A stretch of 37,572 nucleotides of DNA from an uncultured Pelagibacteraceae bacterium (GTDB lineage: Bacteria; Pseudomonadota; Alphaproteobacteria; Pelagibacterales; Pelagibacteraceae): contig CACJCG010000004.1 in assembly GCA_902591845.1 (NCBI GenBank), positions 1 to 37,572 on the forward strand, in the 5' to 3' direction. The notes under the pieces were generated by a model. The model was given only the letters and a program-made list of their open reading frames with translations. It did not search any database and was not told where the DNA came from. How positions within the stretch are numbered: position 1 is the stretch's first letter; every line of letters starts with the position of its first letter. A program made the translations under genes and the position numbers. Of the stretch, positions 25,373-34,948 are shown piece by piece.

Positions 25373-27817
25373 CTAAATTTTTTTAAAATCTTTTGAATTT
25401 AATGGTTTTAATAGTATTTCAACTGGATATTTGATTTTTTCAATTTCTATAAATAAATTTTGATTTCTCAGGGTTTCTATTGAGTGTCCCGAGTTGACGT
25501 ATCCAAATGATAAATTTTTCTCAAAACAAAAAGAATAATTTCCTGAGGTTGTTCTTCCAATAATTTTATCATTTAAATAAATAGGCTCTTCGTGCAACAA
25601 TAAAGGTTGACCAGGTTTGCTGTCTTTCAATGTAAACATCATCATTGTTTTTTCTAGAGATTTATCTTTAATTTTCAACAAAGCATCTTTGCCAATAAAA
25701 TTAATATTTTTTTTATAACTTATCGTAAATTTTAAACCGGCTTGATACTGATTTTCTTCTGGAGAAATATCATGACCCCAATGTAAAAAACCACTTTCCA
25801 TTCTCATTATATCCATTGCATGCATACCACAATGAGATAAATCGAAATTTTTACCTTCATTAATCAAAATTTTGTATAATTTTAAAGCGTTTTCTTTATC
25901 AACGTATAATTCGAACCCAAGTTCGCCAACATATGATATTCTTTGCGCCCAAACCTTAATGTTTTTTATTTTAACATTTTTGCCTGTACCAAATTTAAAT
26001 TTTTCTTTGCTATAATCATCGTTACTTACCTTTTCTATCATGTCTCGACTTTTAGGACCAAACAAACCAAGGCAACAAATGTTTTCAGTAACATCTGAAA
26101 ATTCAACATCTTCAGACAAGTATTTAAGGATATGATGTTTGTCTCTTTCTCTTGTTGCTGCTGAACTAACTATTCTAAAATGATTTTTATCAAGACAAAC
26201 AACTGTTAGGTCTGATTCAATACCACCATCATCATTTAGCATATGAGTATAAGTAGATTTACCAATTTCATTTTTAATATTAGCCGTACAAATTTTTTGC
26301 AATTCAATATGAGTTTTTTCACCTTTCAAATCAAATTTAGAAAATGTTGAAAAATCAAAAAGTCCAACGTTTTGCCTAGCATTTATAGTCTCATGTTTTA
26401 CTGATGGATACCAATTTTGGTGGTTAAAACTGTATTCATATTTTGGTTTTTCTCCATTTAAAGAATACCACATAGGTCTTTCAAAACCTCCTGTCACACC
26501 AAAACAAGCACCTGCTTTTTTTAATTCATCATGATAAGGTAATAATTTTTCATTTCTTGATGTTGAATGCTGTTTAAAAGGCCAGTGCATACCATATAAA
26601 TCTCCTAAAGTTTCTGTAACTCTCTCCATAATGAATTTTTTAGATGAATGAAATTTTTGAAATCTTTTTATGTCCAGTGAAAATAAATCTTCATTTATAT
26701 GACCGTTAATTATCCATTCTGCTGTTACTCTTCCTGCTCCTCCAGAACTTGCTATTCCGATACTATTGAAGCCACAACATGTATAAAGATTTTTAACTTC
26801 TGGTGTTTCTCCAAGTAAATACTGAGTATCAGGTGTAAAGGATTCAGGACCTGAGAAAAATTTTCTTATGCCTGCGTTTTGTAACATTGGAAGTCTATAA
26901 ATCGATTTTTCAAGGTATGGTTCAAAGTGATCAAAATCATCAGGAAACTCTCCAAATGAAAAATCATCAGGGACTCTTCCACTTTCTTTGAATGCAGGTT
27001 TTGCATTTGGCTCAAAAATTCCTACCAACATTTTTCCAGCGTCTTCTTTTAGATAAAGACAAGCATTGTAATCTCTTAAAACAGGTAAATCTTTAGGAAG
27101 ATCCTTCATTGGTTCCGTAATGACATAGAAGTGCTCATTCGGATATAATGGAACACTAGCACCAATATCTTCTCCAATTTGTCTAGACCACATTCCTGAG
27201 GCTAAAACAACATATTCACAATCAATTCTTCCTTGAGTAGTTTCAACACCACGTATTTGTTTATTTTTAACTAAAATTTTTTTTACTGGTAACTTCTCAA
27301 ATATTTGAACACCTAACATTTTAGCAGCTTTAGCTAATACATTGGTAACACCTACCGGATCTGCCTGGCCATCTTTTGGCATATAAACACCACCAATAAG
27401 ATCCTCGTTATTTACTACTGGATATAATTCTTTTACTCTTTCTTTATTTAAAACCTCAACCTCAACATTAGATAGTTGTGCTGTTGTGGCCTGTCTTAGT
27501 AACTCCTGCATTCTTTCTTTAGATGAAGCCACTGTTATTGCTCCGTTTTGTTTAAGACCAGTTGATAATCCTGTTATTTTTTCAAGTTCTTTATAAAGAT
27601 CTAAGGAATATTTTCTCAATTTTGTAATTGTTGAACTAGCCCCTAATTGTCCTATTAATCCTGCAGCGTGCCAAGTAGTGCCTGATGTTAATTGATCTCT
27701 TTCAAGCAAAACAACATCTTTACAACCAAACTGAGCCAAATGGTATGCGCAAGATGTACCTGCAACACCACCTCCAATAACAACAACTTTAGTAATTTTT
27801 GGAATTTCCTTGATCAT
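25373..27817 (-). CDS. Dimethylglycine/sarcosine dehydrogenase-like FAD oxidoreductase with C-terminal GcvT (THF) domain
   Basis: VVVIGGGVAGTSCAYHLAQFG; TSGTTWHAAGLIGQ (covalent-flavin His context); GcvT-like VGLFDFSTFSKFDLKG, YVGELGFELYV, GMHAMDIMRMESGFLHWGHDI. Confidence 0.94.
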   Translation of the reverse strand: MIKEIPKITKVVVIGGGVAGTSCAYHLAQFGCKDVVLLERDQLTSGTTWHAAGLIGQLGASSTITKLRKYSLDLYKELEKITGLSTGLKQNGAITVASSKERMQELLRQATTAQLSNVEVEVLNKERVKELYPVVNNEDLIGGVYMPKDGQADPVGVTNVLAKAAKMLGVQIFEKLPVKKILVKNKQIRGVETTQGRIDCEYVVLASGMWSRQIGEDIGASVPLYPNEHFYVITEPMKDLPKDLPVLRDYNACLYLKEDAGKMLVGIFEPNAKPAFKESGRVPDDFSFGEFPDDFDHFEPYLEKSIYRLPMLQNAGIRKFFSGPESFTPDTQYLLGETPEVKNLYTCCGFNSIGIASSGGAGRVTAEWIINGHINEDLFSLDIKRFQKFHSSKKFIMERVTETLGDLYGMHWPFKQHSTSRNEKLLPYHDELKKAGACFGVTGGFERPMWYSLNGEKPKYEYSFNHQNWYPSVKHETINARQNVGLFDFSTFSKFDLKGEKTHIELQKICTANIKNEIGKSTYTHMLNDDGGIESDLTVVCLDKNHFRIVSSAATRERDKHHILKYLSEDVEFSDVTENICCLGLFGPKSRDMIEKVSNDDYSKEKFKFGTGKNVKIKNIKVWAQRISYVGELGFELYVDKENALKLYKILINEGKNFDLSHCGMHAMDIMRMESGFLHWGHDISPEENQYQAGLKFTISYKKNINFIGKDALLKIKDKSLEKTMMMFTLKDSKPGQPLLLHEEPIYLNDKIIGRTTSGNYSFCFEKNLSFGYVNSGHSIETLRNQNLFIEIEKIKYPVEILLKPLNSKDFKKI

Positions 27818-28545
27818 TTTTTAATCTTAACTCTATTAAATAAAACCATCGGTATTAACTTTAAAGCATAAAAGTATCGTTTTATAAAAATTAATGGATT
27901 AAAAATTAACCTTACAAACCATCCTAAATAAAACTTGTCAATTATATTATTTATAGGAGCTTGATCACCTGTGAAAAAAGAAATTGCACCTCCAGTACAA
28001 AAAATTTTTGTTTTTTTATTTAATTTTTTATTTAGATAAAAAGCTAAAACCTCTTGAATGCCACCACCAATATTAATCATAATAAAATCTGGGTCTGTTT
28101 TATTAATTTCTTCTAATAACCTGTAATCTTTTAATTTTTTTGAATTATAATTTGGTGCCACATAGTTATATACTTTTTTTAATCCAAGTTTTTTTAAAAA
28201 ATTCTTATTTGATTTTGAATAACTGATATTTGGGTCAATACAAAAAACCGATTTTTTTTTATTTAATTTTAAAAATCTAAAAAAAAGAAATAAAAATTTA
28301 TATCCTGAAAATTTTGATACTTTAATTTTTTTAAATATTCTAAGTAGTAAAACAAAAAAACCACTATCAAAAAAAACATAATTAGCTCTTTTTAATGAAT
28401 TATAATATTCTTTACTAGAATTTATCGATGCAATTCCTGGGGCGCTTGGAAATGTATAATAGCCTTTCTTTTTTATAATCTTATTAAATTTTTGATTTTC
28501 AACATTATTGAAATCAATATTTTTAAACTCTATTTTTTTAATCAT
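27814..28545 (-). CDS. WecG/TagA/CpsF family glycosyltransferase
   Basis: FDSGFFVLLLRIFK; PDFIMINIGGGIQE; FCTGGAISFFTGDQAPINNIIDKFYLGWFVRLIFNP. Confidence 0.87.
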   Translation of the reverse strand: MIKKIEFKNIDFNNVENQKFNKIIKKKGYYTFPSAPGIASINSSKEYYNSLKRANYVFFDSGFFVLLLRIFKKIKVSKFSGYKFLFLFFRFLKLNKKKSVFCIDPNISYSKSNKNFLKKLGLKKVYNYVAPNYNSKKLKDYRLLEEINKTDPDFIMINIGGGIQEVLAFYLNKKLNKKTKIFCTGGAISFFTGDQAPINNIIDKFYLGWFVRLIFNPLIFIKRYFYALKLIPMVLFNRVKIKK

Positions 28546-28683
28546 TTTTTTAAAATTTAAATTTTAAATAACATTATTACAATTTTATTGAGAATTTTTT
28601 AAAAATTATAAATTTTTTATTATATATAAATAATTTAAATTGAGTATATAACTGTTTTATTATATTGGATTATCAAACTTAAA

Positions 28684-30429
28684 ATGAAAATAATTGGTAT
28701 TAATGCTTTTCATGCAGATTCTTCAGCATGTATTGTTATAAATGGTGAACTAATTACAGCTGTTGAAGAGGAAAGATTTAACAGAATTAAGCATTGGGCT
28801 GGATTTCCAATAGAATCTATTAAACACTGTTTGAGTGAAACTAAATTAAAAATATCTGATATAGATCAAATAAGTATAAATATAGATCCAAAAGCAAACT
28901 ATATAGAAAAATTTATTTTTTTAATTAAACATCGTCCAAGTTTAAATTTAATTTTAAACAGATTTAAAAAAAAGAAAAAATATAATTCAATTAATGAATT
29001 AATTAATAATGAATTTAAGGAAGATAAATTTGTAGGAAAAATTAACAATATTGAGCACCATTATGCTCACTTATCATCAGCGTTTCATGTTTCTCCATTT
29101 CAAGAAGCAAGCTTATTATCTGTTGACGGATTTGGTGACTTTGCAAGCACTGCCTGGGGATATGGTAACAATACAAATATAAGTATTGATAAAAAAATTT
29201 TTTTTCCACACTCTTTAGGAATTTTTTATCAAGCCTTAACTCAATTTTTAGGTTTCAAAAATTATGGAGATGAATATAAAATTATGGGATTAGCTCCTTA
29301 CGGAAAACCTAAATACGTCGAAAAATTAAGAGACATTATATTTATTAAAAATAAAGGAAAATTTGAGTTAAATTTAGATTATTTCAAATTTCACAAAGAA
29401 AATTTTAATTACAGATGGGAAAAAGGGAAAGTTGAAATTGGAGATTTGTATTCAAAAAAAATTTTGGACTTACTAGGTCCAGAACGCAAGAAGGAAGAGC
29501 CTTTAAACGATTTCCATAAAGATATAGCTCACTCTACCCAAAAAGTATATGAAGAAGTTTTTTTAAATATTTTAAATAATTTATACGACAAATATCAAAA
29601 CAAAAATTTATGTATTGCAGGTGGATGTGGAATGAATTCAGTAGCAAATGGAAAAATTAAAAATAATACAAAATTTGAAAATATATACGTTCAAGCAGCA
29701 GCTGGTGATGCTGGTGGTGCAATTGGGGCTGCTTTTGCATCACATTATCAAAATAAAAGAGAGAAAAGAAAATTTCAAATGAGGCATGCTTATTGGGGCA
29801 CATCATTTAGCGAAGATGAGGTTTTAGAATGTATAAAAAAATATCAAAAGAATATTGAGCAAGAAAAATGTAATTATCAAAAAATATCTAATGATAACGA
29901 GTTAAGCAAAGTAGTCGCGAAAGATATTCATGAGGGAAAAGTTATTGGTTGGTTTCAAGGTAAAATGGAATGGGGACCAAGAGCTTTAGGTAATAGGTCT
30001 ATTTTAGGTGATCCACGTAGGTCAGACATGAAGGATATACTGAACTTAAAAATCAAAAGAAGAGAAAGTTTTAGACCTTTTGCTCCTTCAATTTTAAGAG
30101 AACATGTTTCTGATTGGTTTGAAAATGATGATGAGGTTCCTTTTATGATGAAGGTTTATCAAATTAAGGAAAGTAAACGTCCAATAATACCTGCTATTAC
30201 ACATGTTGATGGTTCGGGAAGACTACAAACAGTTTACAAAGACACAAATGAAAAATATTACGATTTAATAAATGAATTTTACAAAATAACTAATATACCA
30301 ATTTTATTAAATACATCATTTAATGAAAATGAACCAATAGTAAGTAAACCTGATGAGGCTCTTGACTGTTTTTTAAGAACTAAAATGGATACTTTGGTGA
30401 TGGGTAACTATATTATTAAAAGATTATAG
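28684..30429 (+). CDS. Carbamoyltransferase (NodU/CmcH family)
   Basis: IIGINAFHADSSACIVINGELITAVEEERFNRIKHWAGFP; EHHYAHLSSAF; CIAGGCGMNSVANGKI; MEWGPRALGNRSILGDPR; ESFRPFAPSIL. Confidence 0.97.
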   Translation: MKIIGINAFHADSSACIVINGELITAVEEERFNRIKHWAGFPIESIKHCLSETKLKISDIDQISINIDPKANYIEKFIFLIKHRPSLNLILNRFKKKKKYNSINELINNEFKEDKFVGKINNIEHHYAHLSSAFHVSPFQEASLLSVDGFGDFASTAWGYGNNTNISIDKKIFFPHSLGIFYQALTQFLGFKNYGDEYKIMGLAPYGKPKYVEKLRDIIFIKNKGKFELNLDYFKFHKENFNYRWEKGKVEIGDLYSKKILDLLGPERKKEEPLNDFHKDIAHSTQKVYEEVFLNILNNLYDKYQNKNLCIAGGCGMNSVANGKIKNNTKFENIYVQAAAGDAGGAIGAAFASHYQNKREKRKFQMRHAYWGTSFSEDEVLECIKKYQKNIEQEKCNYQKISNDNELSKVVAKDIHEGKVIGWFQGKMEWGPRALGNRSILGDPRRSDMKDILNLKIKRRESFRPFAPSILREHVSDWFENDDEVPFMMKVYQIKESKRPIIPAITHVDGSGRLQTVYKDTNEKYYDLINEFYKITNIPILLNTSFNENEPIVSKPDEALDCFLRTKMDTLVMGNYIIKRL

Positions 30430-30437
30430 TATTCAGC

Positions 30438-31550
30438 CTATAAAATACTTGATGGTTTAACATAATCATGTCCAAAAGCATCTGCAACAGCTTTATACGT
30501 TACGTTGCCTTTGTATACATTTAAACCTGCAAGAAAATTTCTATCTTCACCAAGTGCCTTTTGATAGCCCTTGTTTGCTAATTTTACTAAAAAAGGAAGA
30601 GTTGCTTGGTTTAATGCAAATGTAGAAGTTCTAGGAACTCCACCTGGCATATTCGCAACACAATAATGAACTACATCATCAACTATATAAGTTGGATCTC
30701 CATGTGTTGTGGGTTTGCTTGTTTCAACACATCCGCCTTGATCAATTGCAACATCAACAATAACTGATCCTCTTTTCATTAGCTTCAACATATCTTTAGT
30801 TATTAGTTTTGGAGCTTCTGCACCTGGAATTAATACACCTCCAACCAAAAGATCTGCATCTGCAACTAATTTGTTTAAATCAATCTTATCGCTTTGTTCA
30901 GGTATAATTTTATCACCAAACATTTCTTCAAGTTGTTTTAATCTTGCTACTGACTTATCAACCACATGTACTTTCGCTTGCATTCCTGTTGCAATTATTG
31001 CTGCATTCTCTCCAACTACTCCACCTCCAAGAATTAATACATTAGCTGGCTCACCTCCTGGTGCTCCTCCTAATAATACTCCTCTACCTTTTTGATTTTT
31101 TTCTAAACAATGAGCTCCAGCTTGTACCGACATTCTTCCTGCAACAGCACTCATTGGAGCAAGAAGCGGTAATCTTCCATTATCATCTGTTACAGTTTCG
31201 TAAGCAATATTAATACTTTTAGATTTTATTAAACCTTCAGTTAATTCTTTTGCAGCAGCTAAATGTAAGTAAGTATAAACAATTTGATTTTCTCTTATCA
31301 TTTCAACTTCAACTTTTTGAGGTTCTTTAACTTTAACAATTATATCTGCGTCATTGAAAATATCAGAAGCTAAGTCAGTAATTTTAGCTCCAGCTTTTAA
31401 ATATTGATCGTTCTCAAAACCAGCTTCAAATCCACCATTTTTTTCAACCAATACTTCATGGCCCTCTGAAACCAAAGTCCTTACGCTATCTGGTGTTAAA
31501 CCAATTCTATTTTCTTGAGGCTTAATTTCCTTAGGTACGCCTATTTTCAT
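30438..31550 (-). CDS. ald: Alanine dehydrogenase
   Basis: MKIGVPKEIKPQENRIGLTPDSVRTLVSEGHEVLVEKNGG; VYTYLHLAA; ILGGGVVGENAAIIATGM; VVDVAIDQGGCVETSKPTTHGDPTY. Confidence 0.97.
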   Translation of the reverse strand: MKIGVPKEIKPQENRIGLTPDSVRTLVSEGHEVLVEKNGGFEAGFENDQYLKAGAKITDLASDIFNDADIIVKVKEPQKVEVEMIRENQIVYTYLHLAAAKELTEGLIKSKSINIAYETVTDDNGRLPLLAPMSAVAGRMSVQAGAHCLEKNQKGRGVLLGGAPGGEPANVLILGGGVVGENAAIIATGMQAKVHVVDKSVARLKQLEEMFGDKIIPEQSDKIDLNKLVADADLLVGGVLIPGAEAPKLITKDMLKLMKRGSVIVDVAIDQGGCVETSKPTTHGDPTYIVDDVVHYCVANMPGGVPRTSTFALNQATLPFLVKLANKGYQKALGEDRNFLAGLNVYKGNVTYKAVADAFGHDYVKPSSIL

Positions 31551-31581
31551 AAACTCTCTCTATTTTTAACTAAATAAAAAA

Positions 31582-32928
31582 CTAGTTTTTCTGATTTTTT
31601 TGATAGTTAGAAATACCTGTTCTTAGTTTATCAATAATCTCATCTATATGTTTTTCTTCACATATAAATTGTGGAGCTATTATTAAACAATCACCTGTCG
31701 CTTTAAAATTAACACCTGCTTCATAGCAAGCTTTAAAACATTCATAACCAGCTTTACCAGGTTTAGTATTCATTTTCATATCAATTCCGCCCATCATTCC
31801 GTAACCCCTAATATTATCCACTGACTCCAAATCTTGAAGAGAGAATAAACCTTTTTGGAAATAAGGTGCTAAGTTCTTAGCTCTATTAAAAATATCATCT
31901 TTTTCAAATATATCTTGCACAGCTAAACCAGCAGCAACAGCTACTGGAATCCCAGAATAAGTATAACCATGAAATAATTCAACAGATCCCATTGGTGAAG
32001 CATCCATTACTGCATCATAAATTTCATCTTTACATGCCACAACACCCATTGGAACAACTCCGTTTGTAGTTGCTTTTGCCATTGTCATTATATCTGGAGT
32101 TACGCCAAACTCATGACTAGCAAATGCAGAACCAGTTCTTCCCCATCCTGTGATAACTTCATCAAAAATTAAAAGTATTCCGTGTTTGTCACAAATTTCT
32201 CTTAGTCTTTGTAAATATCCTTTTGGTGGGACTAAAGTTCCAGTAGAACCTGCAATTGGTTCAACAATACATGCTGCAATATTTTCAGGACCAAAGTTGC
32301 TAGCTATTCTTTCTAAATCATCAGCAAGATCTCCACCTGTTTCTGGTTGACCGCTTATAAATTTATGTTCTGGTAAATGAGTATGTCTCATGTGTTGAAC
32401 GCCTGGCATTAATATACTTGCAAATGTTTTAACATTATTAATCATTCCACCAACTGAAACACAGCCAATGTTCATTCCGTGATAACCTCTTTCACGTCCA
32501 ACAAATCTAAACCTATGTGCGTTCCCTTTTGCCCTATGATATGCGACTGCAATTTTAATTGCTGTTTCTACAGCAGTTGATCCACAAATTGTAAAAAACA
32601 TTTTATTTAAATCACCTGGAGTGTGTTTAGAAATCTTAGTTGCTAATTCAAATGATCCACCAAAACCTTGTTGGAAAGGTTGAGCATAATCTAGTGTTTC
32701 CAATTGTTTAGTAACAGCTTCAGTTATTTCTTTTCTACCATGACCTAATGGATTACAAAATAATCCTGAGCTTGCATCAATTTGAGTTTTTCCATGATGC
32801 GTTTTTAGGTAAACTCCTTTTGCTTCAGTTATTAATCTTGGATTGGATTTAAAATCTTTATTAGATGTAAACGGCATCCAATGTTCATTTAATGAATTTG
32901 GAACTGAAGTTCTGTTCTCTGAGCTCAT
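31582..32928 (-). CDS. Class III aminotransferase, candidate taurine/omega-amino acid:pyruvate aminotransferase
   Basis: EHWMPFTSNKDFKSNPRLITEAKGVYLKT; CGSTAVETAIKIAVAYHR; LLIFDEVITGWGRTG; MTMAKATTNGVVPMG. Substrate inferred from tau/ald neighbours. Confidence 0.9.
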   Translation of the reverse strand: MSSENRTSVPNSLNEHWMPFTSNKDFKSNPRLITEAKGVYLKTHHGKTQIDASSGLFCNPLGHGRKEITEAVTKQLETLDYAQPFQQGFGGSFELATKISKHTPGDLNKMFFTICGSTAVETAIKIAVAYHRAKGNAHRFRFVGRERGYHGMNIGCVSVGGMINNVKTFASILMPGVQHMRHTHLPEHKFISGQPETGGDLADDLERIASNFGPENIAACIVEPIAGSTGTLVPPKGYLQRLREICDKHGILLIFDEVITGWGRTGSAFASHEFGVTPDIMTMAKATTNGVVPMGVVACKDEIYDAVMDASPMGSVELFHGYTYSGIPVAVAAGLAVQDIFEKDDIFNRAKNLAPYFQKGLFSLQDLESVDNIRGYGMMGGIDMKMNTKPGKAGYECFKACYEAGVNFKATGDCLIIAPQFICEEKHIDEIIDKLRTGISNYQKNQKN

Positions 32929-33122
32929 AAATCTCTTTCTATAATTTTGTTTTAATTTGTTTTTAAAATTAAACTCTAAGGCCTCTTTAGACTAAAATAA
33001 ATAGATTAACTACCACATTATTGACACAACCAAGGATTGTATAAGTTTCTTTTTTTGTTTTACTTCAGAGGCAATTTGAATTTAAATATCCAGAATTTAA
33101 TTAATTAAACATAGGGGAATAA

Positions 33123-34064
33123 ATGAAAAAAATACTAAGTTTTATTCTAGGATCTATTTTTGCACTTAACCTATCAATTTCAGTTGCTAATTCAGCTGCA
33201 AATGAAGTTAGAGTTGCATACTTTCTAGAATGGCCAAGCCCAAATTTAGAAGACATGCAGAAAAAGAATTTTGCTAAAGCTCTTGGTGTTCCAGTAAAAT
33301 GGACAAATTTCACTAATGGTGGAGCAATGACTGATGCAATGTTAGCAGGAGATATCGATATTTCTTACTCACAGGGATTAGTACCTTTTATCAATGCTGT
33401 AAAATCAAATGCACCTATCAAATTAGTTGATATTGCTATGGAATACGGAATGGGTGGAACTACGTGTGTTACATCTAATGCATCTGGAATTACAAAAGCA
33501 AACGCTACTGAATTAGAAGGTAAAAAAGTTGCTGTTCCATTAGGAACAATGGCTGAATACGTTTTTGATGAAAGTATGAAAGTTGTTGGTGCTGACAGAG
33601 GTAAAATGGACATTATTCAAATGGACCCTGAAGAAGGTGCTGCTGCATTAGTTAGTGGCGATGTTGTAATGGCATGTTTATTTGGTGGTAACTCAATCAA
33701 AGCAGCAACTGCAGTTGGATCAAGACTTTTAACTGTAGATGAAGCTAGAGCAGCTGGTATCTTAGGTATAGATATCACTTCTGTTACAGATAAATTCATG
33801 AAAGAAAACCCAGGTATGTTAAGAACTTTCATCGAAGTTACTCATGAAGCTAATGCTAGATACAAAGCTGGTAAGGCTGATATGAATGCTATGGCTAAAG
33901 CATCAGAAATGACAGTTGCAGATATGAAAGACACTTTAAGTGGTTTCAAATTCTTAACACCAGAAGAAACAAAAGCATCTATGGAAAGTGGTAATCTTGA
34001 TGGTTTCCTAAAAGGTATGGGAACTCCAGGAGGAGCTGTAGATACAAGTTTCTTACCTTTATAA
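33123..34064 (+). CDS. tauA: Taurine-type ABC transporter substrate-binding protein
   Basis: Signal peptide; RVAYFLEWPSPNL; GDIDISYSQGLVPFINAVKSNAPIKLVDIAMEYG; in operon with TauB/TauC-like genes. Confidence 0.9.
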   Translation: MKKILSFILGSIFALNLSISVANSAANEVRVAYFLEWPSPNLEDMQKKNFAKALGVPVKWTNFTNGGAMTDAMLAGDIDISYSQGLVPFINAVKSNAPIKLVDIAMEYGMGGTTCVTSNASGITKANATELEGKKVAVPLGTMAEYVFDESMKVVGADRGKMDIIQMDPEEGAAALVSGDVVMACLFGGNSIKAATAVGSRLLTVDEARAAGILGIDITSVTDKFMKENPGMLRTFIEVTHEANARYKAGKADMNAMAKASEMTVADMKDTLSGFKFLTPEETKASMESGNLDGFLKGMGTPGGAVDTSFLPL

Positions 34065-34086
34065 TTTTAAAGGTTTAAAACTTTTT

Positions 34087-34125
34087 AAATAGGCACTGAT
34101 TTTATAATTGGTGCCTATTTTTTTT
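34087..34125 (+). terminator. Intra-operonic intrinsic terminator/attenuator between tauA and tauB
   Basis: AAATAGGCAC (34087-34096), 14-nt loop, GTGCCTATTT (34111-34120), then a T run (34118-34125). Confidence 0.85.
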
Positions 34126-34150
34126 ATCAAATTTCTAATATAAGGCAGTA

Positions 34151-34948
34151 ATGAGCGATCTGGTTTCTCAAAATCTTAATATGATTTTCAAAACTCCTAA
34201 AGGAGAAACAGTTCACGCCTTAAAGGACGTAAGCTTTACTTTAAAAAAAGGAGAATTACTTACTGTTCTTGGTCCTTCTGGTTGTGGAAAAACAACTTTA
34301 CTAAATATTACTGCTGGATTTTTAAGACCTACATCAGGAAAAATAACACTTAATAATAATGAAATTGATGGACCTGGTGTTGAAAGAGGAATGGTTTTTC
34401 AACAAGGTGCATTGTTTGAATGGTTAACGGTAGCAGAAAATGTAAATTTTGGACTTAGAATGAAGAAAGAAGATCCTGAAATTACTGCTAAGAAAGTTAA
34501 TGAATGGTTAGATATAGTTGGGCTTAAAGGTTTTGGAAATACACCTACTTATCAATTATCAGGTGGTATGCAGCAAAGAGTTGCTCTTGCAAGATGTTTA
34601 ATAAATGATCCCGATTTAATTTTAATGGACGAACCATTAGGAGCTTTAGATGCATTAACTAGAGAAAAAATGCAATCATTAGTTTTAAAAATTTGGAAAG
34701 AAACTGGAAAAACAATTATCTTAATTACACACTCTGTTGAAGAAGCATTATTACTTGGTGAAAGATTATATGTAATGGCACCAAGACCAGGTAGGATACA
34801 TAAAGAGTATAATCTTCCATTTGCAGAAATGGGTCTTACACAAGACTTAAGAGAAATAAAAAAGAATAAGGAATTCTCTTCTACCAGAGAAGAAATCTTA
34901 TCAATGATTTGGAATATGGAAGAAGAAATTATGGGGAAAGAAAATTAA
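34151..34948 (+). CDS. tauB: Taurine/nitrate/sulfonate ABC transporter ATP-binding protein
   Basis: LGPSGCGKTTLLN Walker A; LSGGMQQRVALARCLI signature; LILMDEPLGALDALTREKMQ Walker B. Confidence 0.96.
   Translation: MSDLVSQNLNMIFKTPKGETVHALKDVSFTLKKGELLTVLGPSGCGKTTLLNITAGFLRPTSGKITLNNNEIDGPGVERGMVFQQGALFEWLTVAENVNFGLRMKKEDPEITAKKVNEWLDIVGLKGFGNTPTYQLSGGMQQRVALARCLINDPDLILMDEPLGALDALTREKMQSLVLKIWKETGKTIILITHSVEEALLLGERLYVMAPRPGRIHKEYNLPFAEMGLTQDLREIKKNKEFSSTREEILSMIWNMEEEIMGKEN

Noticed and set aside
31810-31830. Second DnaA-like 9-mer (TTATCCACT) in the aminotransferase gene
   Set aside because: One mismatch and inside coding sequence; expected by chance.
32929-33122. Possible riboswitch or sigma70 promoter between the aminotransferase and tauA
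   Set aside because: TTGACA (near 33020) has a poorly spaced -10 and I found no riboswitch-like conserved core; only a plausible SD (AGGGGA) is supported.
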